A program made the translations under genes and the position numbers. Below the pieces are notes generated by a model that was not told where the DNA came from, did no database searches, and worked only from the letters and a program-made list of their open reading frames with translations. Below are positions 1-7,703 of a stretch of 64,000 nt of DNA, one piece after another. Source of the DNA: Rhodovulum kholense (GTDB lineage: Bacteria; Pseudomonadota; Alphaproteobacteria; Rhodobacterales; Rhodobacteraceae); contig NZ_QAYC01000006.1 in the NCBI RefSeq assembly GCF_003053725.1, positions 1-64,000 on the forward strand. Direction: 5' to 3'. How positions within the stretch are numbered: position 1 is the stretch's first letter; each line of letters starts with the position of its first letter.

Positions 1-113
1 CAGAACCCTTCCGGGTCCTCGACCGATTGCCGGTACATCGCCTCATACGCCGCAGCGTCAATATGAGCCCCGGACACAAAATCCGGATCCGGCGGGTAGA
101 TATGCTCAGTCAT
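1..113 (-). CDS. acs: Acetyl-coenzyme A synthetase, N-terminal fragment (cut by window edge)
   Basis: Reading the complement from the ATG at 113 gives 37 codons running off the window edge. The peptide contains YEAMYRQSVEDPEGF, the typical start of AMP-forming acetyl-CoA synthetases (E. coli Acs has YEAMYQQSI at the same place). The enzyme activates acetate to acetyl-CoA via acetyl-AMP. Only the N-terminus is visible, so catalytic motifs cannot be checked. It lies 70 bases downstream of the last gene of the ABC transporter and on the same strand, so it is probably the last gene of that operon. Confidence 0.8.
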   Translation of the reverse strand, partial: MTEHIYPPDPDFVSGAHIDAAAYEAMYRQSVEDPEGF

Positions 114-183
114 CTCCGTGATCCCTCTGACTGGAGTAATACCGTCTTCTCCTGCGCCCGCCTTGTGTCGGCAGGTCGCCATT

Positions 184-939
184 TCAGATGGCCAGGTATT
201 CTGCCCTGAGGGCGTCGTTCTTCAGAACCTCGGCGGCGCTGCCGTCGAAAACGATCTGGCCCGTATCGAGTATGACGGCCCGGTCGGAAAGTTCCAAGGC
301 CCGGATCGCGTTCTGTTCGACAATCACGGTGGTGATGCCCTGTTCCTTGATATGAACCAGCGTTTTCTCGATTTCGTCGACAATCACCGGGGCGAGCCCT
401 TCATAGGGTTCGTCGAGAAGAAGCACCTTGATATCGCGTGCCAGCGCCCGGGCGATGGCCAGCATCTGCTGTTCGCCGCCCGAGAGCGTCACGCCTTCCT
501 GTTTGCGGCGTTCGCCGAGCCGGGGGAAAAGATCGTAAAGCCGCTCGAGCGACCAGCCCACGGGCGGCACGATCTGGGCAAGTTGCAGGTTTTCCTCGAC
601 GGTGAGGCCCGGAATGATCCGCCGGTCCTCGGGCACCAGCCCCAGGCCCGCCGCGCTGGCCTGGTGGGCGGCCATCGTGTGCAGGGGCGCATGGTCCAGC
701 CAGATCTCGCCATAGGTGACCTGCGGGCTTGCCAGCCGGGCGATGGCGCGCAGGGTCGAGGTCTTGCCCGCGCCGTTCCGGCCCAGCAGCGCCAGGATCT
801 CGCCCTCGTGGACGTTGAAGCTGACGCCCTGCACGATGTAGCTTTCGCCGTAATAGGCATGCAGATCGTAGACCGACAGAAAGGCCGGTGCCGTGGCGGC
901 CTGGTTGGCGTTCTTGTTGAAGTCGGGTTTGACGTTCAT
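184..939 (-). CDS. LivF-type ABC transporter ATP-binding protein
   Basis: A 251-residue ATPase of a branched-chain-amino-acid-type (HAAT) importer. Visible motifs are Walker A (LLGRNGAGKTST), the signature LSGGEQQMLAIARAL and Walker B (VLLLDEPYEGLAP). An open frame continues upstream to 1086, but the ATG at 939 is preceded by the purine-rich GAGGGGGATCAG and gives the family's normal length. It is the last transporter gene, 10 bases after the LivG-type gene and 70 bases before acs. The Liv family moves amino acids, but also urea, amides and other carboxylates, so the substrate cannot be read from this gene. The acs context suggests a link to short-chain carboxylate metabolism (inference). Confidence 0.93.
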   Translation of the reverse strand: MNVKPDFNKNANQAATAPAFLSVYDLHAYYGESYIVQGVSFNVHEGEILALLGRNGAGKTSTLRAIARLASPQVTYGEIWLDHAPLHTMAAHQASAAGLGLVPEDRRIIPGLTVEENLQLAQIVPPVGWSLERLYDLFPRLGERRKQEGVTLSGGEQQMLAIARALARDIKVLLLDEPYEGLAPVIVDEIEKTLVHIKEQGITTVIVEQNAIRALELSDRAVILDTGQIVFDGSAAEVLKNDALRAEYLAI

Positions 940-949
940 CTGATCCCCC

Positions 950-1705
950 TCAATGCGCCTGGCCCAGATAGGCTTCCTGCACCTTCGGATGGCCCTTGAT
1001 CTTTTCGGGCACATCCTCGACCAGCGGCGTTCCCTGGGCCAGAACCGTGATCCGGTCGGCCAGGCTGAACACGACATGCATGTCATGTTCGATGATCGCC
1101 ATGGTGATGTTGCGCGTGGCCTTGATGTCCTTCAGCAGGTCGATGGTGTTGTTGGTATCGGCCCGCGCCATCCCGGCGGTGGGTTCGTCCAGCAGCAACA
1201 GTTTGGGCTCCTGCACGAGGCACATCGCCATTTCCAGCCGCCGCTTGTCGCCGCGCGAGAGGCTCGAGGCCTGCATGCCCGCCTTGTCGAGCATGTTGAC
1301 GTCGTCCAGCATCTGTTCGGCCCGGGCCACGATATCCCGTTCATGGGCCACGGTTTCGAAGGCATGCATCCGGAACGCCCCGTCGCGCTTGGCGAAACAG
1401 GGGATCAGGACGTTTTCCAGAACCGTCAGATCGCCGAAGATCTCGGGCGTCTGGAACACCCGGGAAATGCCCAGCTGGTTGATCTCGTGCGGCTTGCGCC
1501 CCAGCACCGACTGGCCGTCGAACATCACCGATCCGGTATCGGGGATCAGCTTGCCGACGAGGCAGTTCAGCAGCGTCGACTTGCCCGCGCCGTTCGGCCC
1601 GATGATCGCATGCACGGTGTTCTCGGCGACCGAGAGGTTCACGTCGCCCAGCGCCTGCAAGCCTCCGAAGCGCTTGTTGACGCCCTTGACTTCAAGAATG
1701 CCCAT
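950..1705 (-). CDS. LivG-type ABC transporter ATP-binding protein
   Basis: A 251-residue ATPase, the second nucleotide-binding subunit of the HAAT-type importer. It has Walker A (IIGPNGAGKSTLLNCL), a signature region reading LSRGDKRRLEMAMCL, and Walker B (LLLLDEPTAGM). The signature is SRGDKRR rather than the canonical SGGQ-type sequence, a variation also known in LivG/UrtD-like ATPases. It should pair with the LivF-type ATPase on the cytoplasmic face of the two permeases. The gene sits between the LivM-type permease (12-base gap) and the LivF-type ATPase (10-base gap), a tight operon arrangement. Confidence 0.92.
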   Translation of the reverse strand: MGILEVKGVNKRFGGLQALGDVNLSVAENTVHAIIGPNGAGKSTLLNCLVGKLIPDTGSVMFDGQSVLGRKPHEINQLGISRVFQTPEIFGDLTVLENVLIPCFAKRDGAFRMHAFETVAHERDIVARAEQMLDDVNMLDKAGMQASSLSRGDKRRLEMAMCLVQEPKLLLLDEPTAGMARADTNNTIDLLKDIKATRNITMAIIEHDMHVVFSLADRITVLAQGTPLVEDVPEKIKGHPKVQEAYLGQAH

Positions 1706-1717
1706 CGCTCGTTCTCC

Positions 1718-2929
1718 TCATTCGGCCATGTGCGGGGCGGCGGTCGGGCGGTGTTCGGGGTCCTTGCGCTTGGGCCCGCCGGACTTGCGCCGCCGCACCA
1801 GCCGCCAGATCCGCTGCATCCCCTCGACCAGCCCGCCGGGCAGGAAGATCACCACCAGCATGAACAGGATGCCCAGCGTCAGATGCCAGCCCTTGCCCAC
1901 GAAGGGGTGGAAGCAGGCGACGATGAAATCCTCAAGCCCATCGGGCAGGAAGGCGAACCAGCCATGCAGGATGCCGTCGTTGATCTTCGAGAAGATGTTC
2001 TCGAAATACTTGATGAAGCCCGCGCCCAGCACCGGTCCCATCAGGGTGCCCGCGCCGCCGAGGATGGTCATCAGCACGACCTCGCCCGAGGCGGTCCACT
2101 GCATCCGCTCGGCGCCCGCCAGCGGGTCCATCGCCGCCAGCAGCCCGCCCGCAAGCCCGGCATACATGCCCGAGATCACGAAGGCCGCCAGCGTATAGGG
2201 GCGCGAGTTGAGCCCGGTATAGTTCATGCGCGTCTGGTTGGTCTTGATCGCGCGCAGCATCATCCCGAAGGGCGAGCGGAAGATCCTGAGGCTGATATAG
2301 AAGGCCAGGATCGCCATCACCGCGCAGAAATAATAGCCCACGTTGAAGGTGAAGACCCAGCCGCCCAGATCGACCTGGGCCGAGTTGCGCATCACCAGAC
2401 CGAACAGATGCGGGCTGGTCGGCGCGCCGCTGCCCGCCAGGATCTGCGGGTCGCTGGCATAGACCTGCAGCCCGGTCTCGCCATTGGTGATTGGCGTCAG
2501 CACCGAATAGGCGAGGTTATAGCTCATCTGCGCGAAGGCCAGCGTCAGGATCGAGAAATAGATGCCCGAGCGGCGGAGCGAGATGAAGCCGATCAGCAAT
2601 GCGAAGGCGGCCGAGATCACCACCGACAGCAAAAGCCCCGGCAACACGTTGTAGCCCAGCAGCTTGTACATCCAGACGACTGTATATGAGCCCACCCCCA
2701 GGAAGGCGGCATGGCCGAAGGACAGGTATCCGGTCAGCCCGAACAGGATGTTGAAGCCGATGGCGAAGATCCCGAAGATCGCGAATTTCTGCATCAGGTC
2801 GGGATAGCCCGCGTTGAACTGTGCAAGGCTCGAGCCTTCAGGGAAGGGTTGCAGAAGGATCGGGGTCAGCAGGGTCAGCGCGATCACGATCAGCAGGAAA
2901 CGGGTATCTCTGGCACTCAGTCCGAACAT
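1718..2929 (-). CDS. LivM-type ABC transporter permease
   Basis: A 403-residue polytopic inner-membrane protein of the branched-chain-amino-acid permease family. It has many hydrophobic segments and the family's [21 protein letters not shown]-type region near residues 60-80, plus a cytoplasmic-loop region around [16 protein letters not shown]. It forms the translocation pore with the LivH-type protein, whose gene ends 4 bases upstream of this ATG. The C-terminal tail is Lys/Arg/Pro-rich. Substrate is not determined by sequence. Confidence 0.92.
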   Translation of the reverse strand: MFGLSARDTRFLLIVIALTLLTPILLQPFPEGSSLAQFNAGYPDLMQKFAIFGIFAIGFNILFGLTGYLSFGHAAFLGVGSYTVVWMYKLLGYNVLPGLLLSVVISAAFALLIGFISLRRSGIYFSILTLAFAQMSYNLAYSVLTPITNGETGLQVYASDPQILAGSGAPTSPHLFGLVMRNSAQVDLGGWVFTFNVGYYFCAVMAILAFYISLRIFRSPFGMMLRAIKTNQTRMNYTGLNSRPYTLAAFVISGMYAGLAGGLLAAMDPLAGAERMQWTASGEVVLMTILGGAGTLMGPVLGAGFIKYFENIFSKINDGILHGWFAFLPDGLEDFIVACFHPFVGKGWHLTLGILFMLVVIFLPGGLVEGMQRIWRLVRRRKSGGPKRKDPEHRPTAAPHMAE

Positions 2930-2933
2930 TGGG

Positions 2934-3965
2934 TCAGTCCTCCATCACGCCCTTGCGGCCCATCAGCCCGCGCGGGCGGGTCAGCAGGATCACGATTGCC
3001 ACGAGGTAGATGATCACCTGGTCGATGCCGGGGATCAGGCTTTTGACCTCGTTCATCGAGGCAAAGCTCTGCAGGATGCCCAGCAGGAACCCGGCCAGCA
3101 CCGCGCCGGGCAGCGAGCCCATGCCGCCGACGACGACGACGACGAAGCTGAGCACGAGGAAATCCATCCCCATGTGATAATTCGGCGCGAGGATCGGCGT
3201 GTACATCACGCCCGCCAGCCCCGCCACGGCGGCCGCGAGCCCGAACATCAGGGTAAAGCGGCGGTCGATGTCGATGCCCAGCAGGCCCACCGTCTCGCGG
3301 TCGGCCATGCCCGCGCGCACGACCATGCCGAAGGTGGTGAATTGCAAAAAGGCGAAGACGCCGCCGATGATCACCAGCGAGAACAGGAAATAGACCATCC
3401 GCCAGTAGGGATAGATGATCACGTTGGGATCGAAGCCCAGCAGCGTGCCGAAATCGAAGCTGCCGGAAAAGGCCGAGGGCGCCCCGGTCTGGATCGGATT
3501 GGCGCCGAAGAAATACTTGATGATCTCCTGCAGCACGATGGCCAGCCCGAAGGTCACCAGGATCTGGTCGGCATGGGGCCGCTTGTAGAAATGCTTGATC
3601 AGCCCGCGCTCCATCGCAAAGCCGAGCCCGATCATCACCGGAATGGCCAGCAGGATGCCCAGGGGCACGGACCAGTCGACGATTGCGCCCCCCAGATCGG
3701 GGCCGAACCAGTGTTCGACATAGGGCACCTCGACCTTCAGCGGATTGCCCAGAAAGTCGGTGCGGGTCGGGTCGATCTCTTCATAGGACAGGCTCAGCAG
3801 GCGCTGCATCGTCACGGCGCAGAAGGCGCCGATCATGAACAGCGCGCCATGGGCGAAGTTCACGACCCCCAGCGTGCCGAAAATCAGCGTAAGCCCCAGC
3901 GCGATCAGCGCATAGGCCGAGCCCTTGTCGAGCCCGTTCAGGATTTGAAGGATAATGGCGTCCAT
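2934..3965 (-). CDS. LivH-type ABC transporter permease
   Basis: A 343-residue integral membrane permease of the LivH family. The start [20 protein letters not shown] and the [19 protein letters not shown] region are characteristic. It contains an insertion of about 40 residues after the second membrane segment (around [16 protein letters not shown]), longer than in classical LivH. It is the first permease gene after the binding-protein gene and is separated from it by a 110-base spacer with strong hairpins. That layout is usual where the binding protein must be made in excess. Confidence 0.92.
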   Translation of the reverse strand: MDAIILQILNGLDKGSAYALIALGLTLIFGTLGVVNFAHGALFMIGAFCAVTMQRLLSLSYEEIDPTRTDFLGNPLKVEVPYVEHWFGPDLGGAIVDWSVPLGILLAIPVMIGLGFAMERGLIKHFYKRPHADQILVTFGLAIVLQEIIKYFFGANPIQTGAPSAFSGSFDFGTLLGFDPNVIIYPYWRMVYFLFSLVIIGGVFAFLQFTTFGMVVRAGMADRETVGLLGIDIDRRFTLMFGLAAAVAGLAGVMYTPILAPNYHMGMDFLVLSFVVVVVGGMGSLPGAVLAGFLLGILQSFASMNEVKSLIPGIDQVIIYLVAIVILLTRPRGLMGRKGVMED

Positions 3966-3993
3966 GGTCCCATCCGTGCATTGAGGGAGCGTC

Positions 3994-4045
3994 GGACCCG
4001 CCGGGTCCGGGGCGCGGTCCGGGCCGCGCGGGAAAGGCGCGGCCC
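3994..4045 (-). other. Intercistronic hairpins between binding-protein and permease genes
   Basis: Two inverted repeats lie in the 110-base spacer. GGACCC (3994-3999) pairs with GGGTCC (4003-4008) across a 3-base loop. GGGCCGCGC (4021-4029) pairs perfectly with GCGCGGCCC (4037-4045) across a 7-base loop. There is no T-run, so simple intrinsic termination is unlikely. A hairpin that protects the upstream message or attenuates readthrough into the permease genes is the likely role (inference from position). Confidence 0.55.
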
Positions 4046-4075
4046 GGCCGGTATGTCAGGCAAGAGGGCGCGCGC

Positions 4076-5425
4076 TCAGGCGCCGTTGTTGCACTGGCCG
4101 AGGGTCGCCTCGGCGCCGCCGAACATCGGGTGATCCGGCGGATAGGTGACGTGATCGACCGGGGTGACCTCGACGATCTCGAGGATGTCGTACTTGGTCG
4201 ACGGGTTTTCCTTGCCCTTCATGACCAGCACGTCCTTGAAGCACTGGTGATCCTCGGCGCGGTAGAGGACGGGACCGTTGCCCATGCCGTCGAATTCGAA
4301 GCCTTCCAGCGCCTCGGCCACAGCGCAAGGGTCGAACGACCCCGCCCGCGCCACGGCATCCGCGTAAAGCAGCGTCTGCACGTAGCAGGTATGGGCCGAG
4401 TTCGACGGCGGACGGCCGTATTTCTCGCCGAAGGACTTGACGAAGGCCTTGGTGCCCGGATCGGACAGCTGCCAGTTCCAGTTCATCGAGCCGTAGACGC
4501 CCTTGATGTTGTCGCCCGCGCCCTCGGCCATCAGTTCGGAATAAAGCGGCACGACGATCTCGAACTGCTTGCCGTTGACCTGCTTGTCGCGCAGGCCGAA
4601 CTGCACCGCCTGGGTGATCGAGTTGATCATGTCGCCGCCGTAATGGTTCAGGACCAGCACATCGGCGCCCGAGTTCAGCACCGGCGCGATATAGGACGAG
4701 AAATCGCCCGCGCCGACCGGGGTCAGCACGTTGTTGACGGTCTCCCAGCCGATCGCCTCGGTCGAGGCCTGGATCGATTCCTGCTGGGTGTAGCCCCAGG
4801 TGTAATCGGCGGTCAGGTGATAGGCGCGCCGGTCGGTGCCATAGGCCTTTTCCAGCACCGGCGCGAGCGCCGCGCCCGACATGTAGGCGTTGAAGAAATG
4901 GCGAAAGCCGTTCTTCTTGCGGTCCTTGCCGGTGGTGTCGTTGGAATGGGTGAGACCCGCCATGAAGATGATGCCGGCTTCCTGGCAGAGGCCCTGCACC
5001 GCGACGGCGACGCCCGAGGACGAACCGCCGTTGATCATGACGACGCCGTCCTTCTCGATCATCGCCTTGGCCGAGGCGCGGGCGGCGTCCGATTTGGTCT
5101 GGGTATCGCCGGTCACGTATTCGACCTGCTTGCCGAGGATGCCGGTGCCGTCCAGCGCCTTGGAGCTGAAGGTGTTCAGCATGCCGCCGTCGCCCATGCC
5201 GTTCAGATGCTCGACCGCCAGTTCCTGGGCGCGCAGCTCGTCAAGGCCTTCGTCGGCATAAGGGCCGGTCTGCGGCACGTTGAAGCCGAAGGTGACGGTG
5301 TTTCCGCTCGGGGCGTTGGTGAAGGCCCGGGCCCGCGAGGTGAAGATGGTGGGCAGCGCCAGTCCGGCGCCGGCATACGCACCTGTCTTGATCACGCCGC
5401 GGCGTGTCAGGGTCGATTTCGTCAT
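4076..5425 (-). CDS. Substrate-binding protein of HAAT-type ABC transporter, Tat-type leader
   Basis: A 449-residue periplasmic binding protein of the Peripla_BP_6 / amide-urea-binding class. The N-terminus has a twin-arginine leader: TRRGVIKTG, then a hydrophobic stretch ending near SRARAF. The start at 5425 is chosen because GGGAGG lies 6 bases upstream; the in-frame ATG at 5431 overlaps that ribosome site. It heads the transporter operon, facing the ScfR-type regulator across a 220-base divergent promoter region. Branched-chain amino acids, amides and short carboxylates are all possible ligands. The acs and ScfR neighbours favour an organic acid, without proof. Confidence 0.9.
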   Translation of the reverse strand: MTKSTLTRRGVIKTGAYAGAGLALPTIFTSRARAFTNAPSGNTVTFGFNVPQTGPYADEGLDELRAQELAVEHLNGMGDGGMLNTFSSKALDGTGILGKQVEYVTGDTQTKSDAARASAKAMIEKDGVVMINGGSSSGVAVAVQGLCQEAGIIFMAGLTHSNDTTGKDRKKNGFRHFFNAYMSGAALAPVLEKAYGTDRRAYHLTADYTWGYTQQESIQASTEAIGWETVNNVLTPVGAGDFSSYIAPVLNSGADVLVLNHYGGDMINSITQAVQFGLRDKQVNGKQFEIVVPLYSELMAEGAGDNIKGVYGSMNWNWQLSDPGTKAFVKSFGEKYGRPPSNSAHTCYVQTLLYADAVARAGSFDPCAVAEALEGFEFDGMGNGPVLYRAEDHQCFKDVLVMKGKENPSTKYDILEIVEVTPVDHVTYPPDHPMFGGAEATLGQCNNGA

Positions 5426-5648
5426 GGGCATCCTCCCGTGATGCTTGAATGTCGGGCCCCTGCCTCCTCTTGCCGGAGCCCAGCGCTTTACAAAGCACAT
5501 TCAGTATCGGGGGTGTCGCGAAAATAAGGCAACAACTGCTTTTCCCCGCAGGATTTTTTTGTAAACAATTACACAGGGGCCTTGGGAGGGGAGTCAATTA
5601 ATTGTCTTGCAGGTGCAGAAAGCCCTTGTCGGGCAACAGGAAATCGCG
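5426..5648. promoter_or_regulatory. Divergent promoter region with inverted TTTACAAA / TTTGTAAA boxes
   Basis: This AT-richer spacer separates the transporter operon (leftward) from the ScfR-type regulator (rightward). TTTACAAA occurs at 5487-5494 and its exact reverse complement TTTGTAAA at 5558-5565, about 71 bases apart. The first lies within the near-palindrome GCTTTACAAAGC. ScfR/PccR-type regulators are known to bind TTTGC-AAA-like boxes, so these are candidate operators for the adjacent regulator (inference). Clear -10/-35 pairs could not be assigned. Confidence 0.5.
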
Positions 5649-6959
5649 ATGCCCCGCAGCGCGCTGACCGGCACCCGGATTCGCGAACGCCGCACGATGA
5701 TCGGCATGCGCCAGGCCGATCTGGCCCGTCTCGCCGGAATATCCCCGTCCTATCTGAATCTCATCGAGCACAATCGTCGCAGAATCGGCGGAAAGCTTCT
5801 GGTCGAGCTGGCTCGCAACCTGGGCGTCGAGGCCTCGGCGCTGACCGAGGGCGCGGGCGCCGCCCTGATCGAGACCCTGCGCGAGGCCGCCGCGGGCCAT
5901 GGCGAGGCCGAAGCCGACCTGCCGCGGCTCGAGGAATTCGCGGGCCGGTTTCCGGGCTGGGCCGGGCTGATCGCCGAGAGGCACCGCCGCGTGCGCGAGC
6001 TCGAACGCACGGTCGAGATGCTGACCGACCGCATGACCCATGACCCGTTCCTGTCGGCCTCGCTGCACGAGGTGATCTCGGCCGTGACCGCGATCCGCTC
6101 GACCGCGGCGATCCTGGCCGATACCGAGGATATCGACCCTGACTGGCAGCGCCGCTTTCACCGCAACCTCAGCGACGACAGCCGCCGTCTGGCCGAAGGC
6201 GCGCAGGCGCTCGTCGCCTATCTCGACGAGGGCACCGAAGATCCGGGCGTGCAATCCTCGCCGCAGGAGGAGGTCGAGGCCTTCCTGCGCGCCCGCGACT
6301 GGCACATGCCGGAACTGGAACGCAGCCTGCCGCCCGATCCGGCGCGGATCGTGGCCGAGGCGCGCGAGCTGACCTCGGGGCCCGCGCGGGAACTGGCGCT
6401 GGCGCATCTGAAACGCTACCGGCGCGATGCCGAGCTGATGCCGCTTCAGCGGTTTTCCGAGGCGGCGCGGGGGGCGGCACTCGACCCGGGCGCGCTGGCC
6501 CAGGCTTTCGGGGTCGATCCGGGGGCGGCGTTCCGGCGGCTGGCCGCGCTGCCCGAGGATCGCGCGGGCGGGTCCGTGGGGCTGGTGGCCTGCGACGGCT
6601 CGGGCACGCTGACCTTCCGCAAGCCGGTCGAGGGGTTTTCGCTGCCCCGCTTCGGCGCGGCCTGTCCGCTCTGGCCGCTTTATCAGGCGCTGTCGCGGCC
6701 GATGGCGCCGGTCCGCGCGGTGGTCGAGCTGGGCGGCGCGACGCCGCAACGCTTCCTGACCTATGCGATCTGCCAGCCGGTTCTGGCGGCGGGATTCGAC
6801 GGGCCGCAGGTGCTGGAGGCGGCGATGCTGATCCTGCCCGAGGGCACCGTCGCCCTGCCGCGGATGGCGGCGCAGCCGGTCGGCACCTCCTGCCGGATCT
6901 GCCCGCGCCGCGGCTGCGTCGCGCGGCGCGAGCCCTCGATCCTGGCCGACGGCTTCTGA
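5649..6959 (+). CDS. ScfR/PccR-family XRE transcriptional regulator with a histidine-kinase DHp-like middle segment
   Basis: A 436-residue regulator. Residues ~5-65 are an XRE helix-turn-helix (RQADLARLAGISPSYLNLIE). The C-terminus has the Cys-rich motif SCRICPRRGC, shared with the second ScfR protein of this window at 38005, so both belong to the short-chain fatty acyl-CoA regulator family. Around residues 131-195 the segment HDPFLSASLHEVISAVTAIR matches the kinase dimerisation/phosphoacceptor helix, with His140 at the phosphoacceptor position. The Pro of the usual HELRTP box is missing. The ATG at 5649 follows AGGAAATCGCG; an upstream frame opens at 5607. It is followed by a response regulator and a sensor kinase and faces the acs-linked transporter. 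Confidence 0.85.
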   Translation: MPRSALTGTRIRERRTMIGMRQADLARLAGISPSYLNLIEHNRRRIGGKLLVELARNLGVEASALTEGAGAALIETLREAAAGHGEAEADLPRLEEFAGRFPGWAGLIAERHRRVRELERTVEMLTDRMTHDPFLSASLHEVISAVTAIRSTAAILADTEDIDPDWQRRFHRNLSDDSRRLAEGAQALVAYLDEGTEDPGVQSSPQEEVEAFLRARDWHMPELERSLPPDPARIVAEARELTSGPARELALAHLKRYRRDAELMPLQRFSEAARGAALDPGALAQAFGVDPGAAFRRLAALPEDRAGGSVGLVACDGSGTLTFRKPVEGFSLPRFGAACPLWPLYQALSRPMAPVRAVVELGGATPQRFLTYAICQPVLAAGFDGPQVLEAAMLILPEGTVALPRMAAQPVGTSCRICPRRGCVARREPSILADGF

Positions 6960-7048
6960 TGTCGGGTTTTGACAGGGACAGGCTTTGGGATGATAGTCGA
7001 CAGACAAGCGGGGCACGAACGCCCGCACGGGGAGGGGAGAGACCGGGG

Positions 7049-7417
7049 ATGGACAAGCGTGTCCTGCTGATCGAGGACGAACCGAACATCATCGAGGCGA
7101 TCCGGTTCATCCTCGCCCGCGACGGCTGGCGCGTCGATACCCATGCCGACGGCACCACCGCCTTCGACCGGGTCGCCGAGACCCGGCCAGATATCGTCAT
7201 TCTCGACGTGATGCTGCCCGGCCGGTCGGGCTTCGATATCCTGCGCGACATTCGCGCGGATGCCGGGCTTGGCGGGTTGCCGGTGCTGATGCTGACCGCC
7301 AAGGGGCAGGTCAAGGACCGCGATCTGGCCGAACGCATGGGGGCGAGCCGCTTCATGGCCAAGCCCTTCTCGAACACCGAGGTTCTGGCCTCGGTGCGGG
7401 AACTGACGGGCGCCTGA
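7049..7417 (+). CDS. Stand-alone REC-domain response regulator
   Basis: A 122-residue single receiver domain. Acidic residues at 9-11 (EDE), phosphoacceptor Asp53 (VILDVMLPG), the conserved Thr in MLTAKG and Lys in AKPF are all present, so it should be phosphorylatable. It has no DNA-binding or enzymatic output domain and must act through a partner. The ATG at 7049 is preceded by a purine-rich GGAGGGGAGAG region; the longer frame from 6959 has no such site. It lies 90 bases after the ScfR-type regulator and one base before the small membrane protein, in one apparent operon with the sensor kinase. Confidence 0.92.
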   Translation: MDKRVLLIEDEPNIIEAIRFILARDGWRVDTHADGTTAFDRVAETRPDIVILDVMLPGRSGFDILRDIRADAGLGGLPVLMLTAKGQVKDRDLAERMGASRFMAKPFSNTEVLASVRELTGA

Positions 7418-7418
7418 G

Positions 7419-7703
7419 ATGGCCCGCGCGCCGCTGTTCCTGGCCCGCGAGGGGTATCGGCGGCGGCGGCTCGCGGACATGGCGCGGCTGTTGCCGGTGC
7501 TGGGAGCGGCGCTGTTCCTGGTGCCCGCGCTCGATGCCCGCGACGGGCTCGGGTCGGGCATGCTGATCTATCTGTTCAGCGCCTGGTTCGGACTGATCCT
7601 CGCCTCGGCCTTCGTGTCTGCCCGGCTTGCGCGCGCGGCCCCGTCCGAGGGCGCGGACCCCTCCGCCGAGCCCGCCGCCGAACCGCCCGAGGAGGCGTCA
7701 TGA
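7419..7703 (+). CDS. Small two-segment membrane protein
   Basis: A 94-residue protein with a basic N-terminus, two hydrophobic segments (about residues 22-40 and 46-70) and a Pro/Glu/Ala-rich tail. Its ATG starts one base after the response-regulator stop. Its stop overlaps the sensor-kinase ATG by four bases, so the three are almost certainly co-translated. Small two-helix proteins such as DUF4212 proteins accompany some SLC5 sodium/solute symporters, and a subunit of the transporter-like sensor is a reasonable guess. I do not recognise a family with confidence. Confidence 0.75.
   Translation: MARAPLFLAREGYRRRRLADMARLLPVLGAALFLVPALDARDGLGSGMLIYLFSAWFGLILASAFVSARLARAAPSEGADPSAEPAAEPPEEAS

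Noticed and set aside
118-999. Long plus-strand frame over the LivF-type gene
   Set aside because: Antisense of a well-supported ATPase gene; Arg/Asp/His-rich composition typical of shadows in high-GC DNA.
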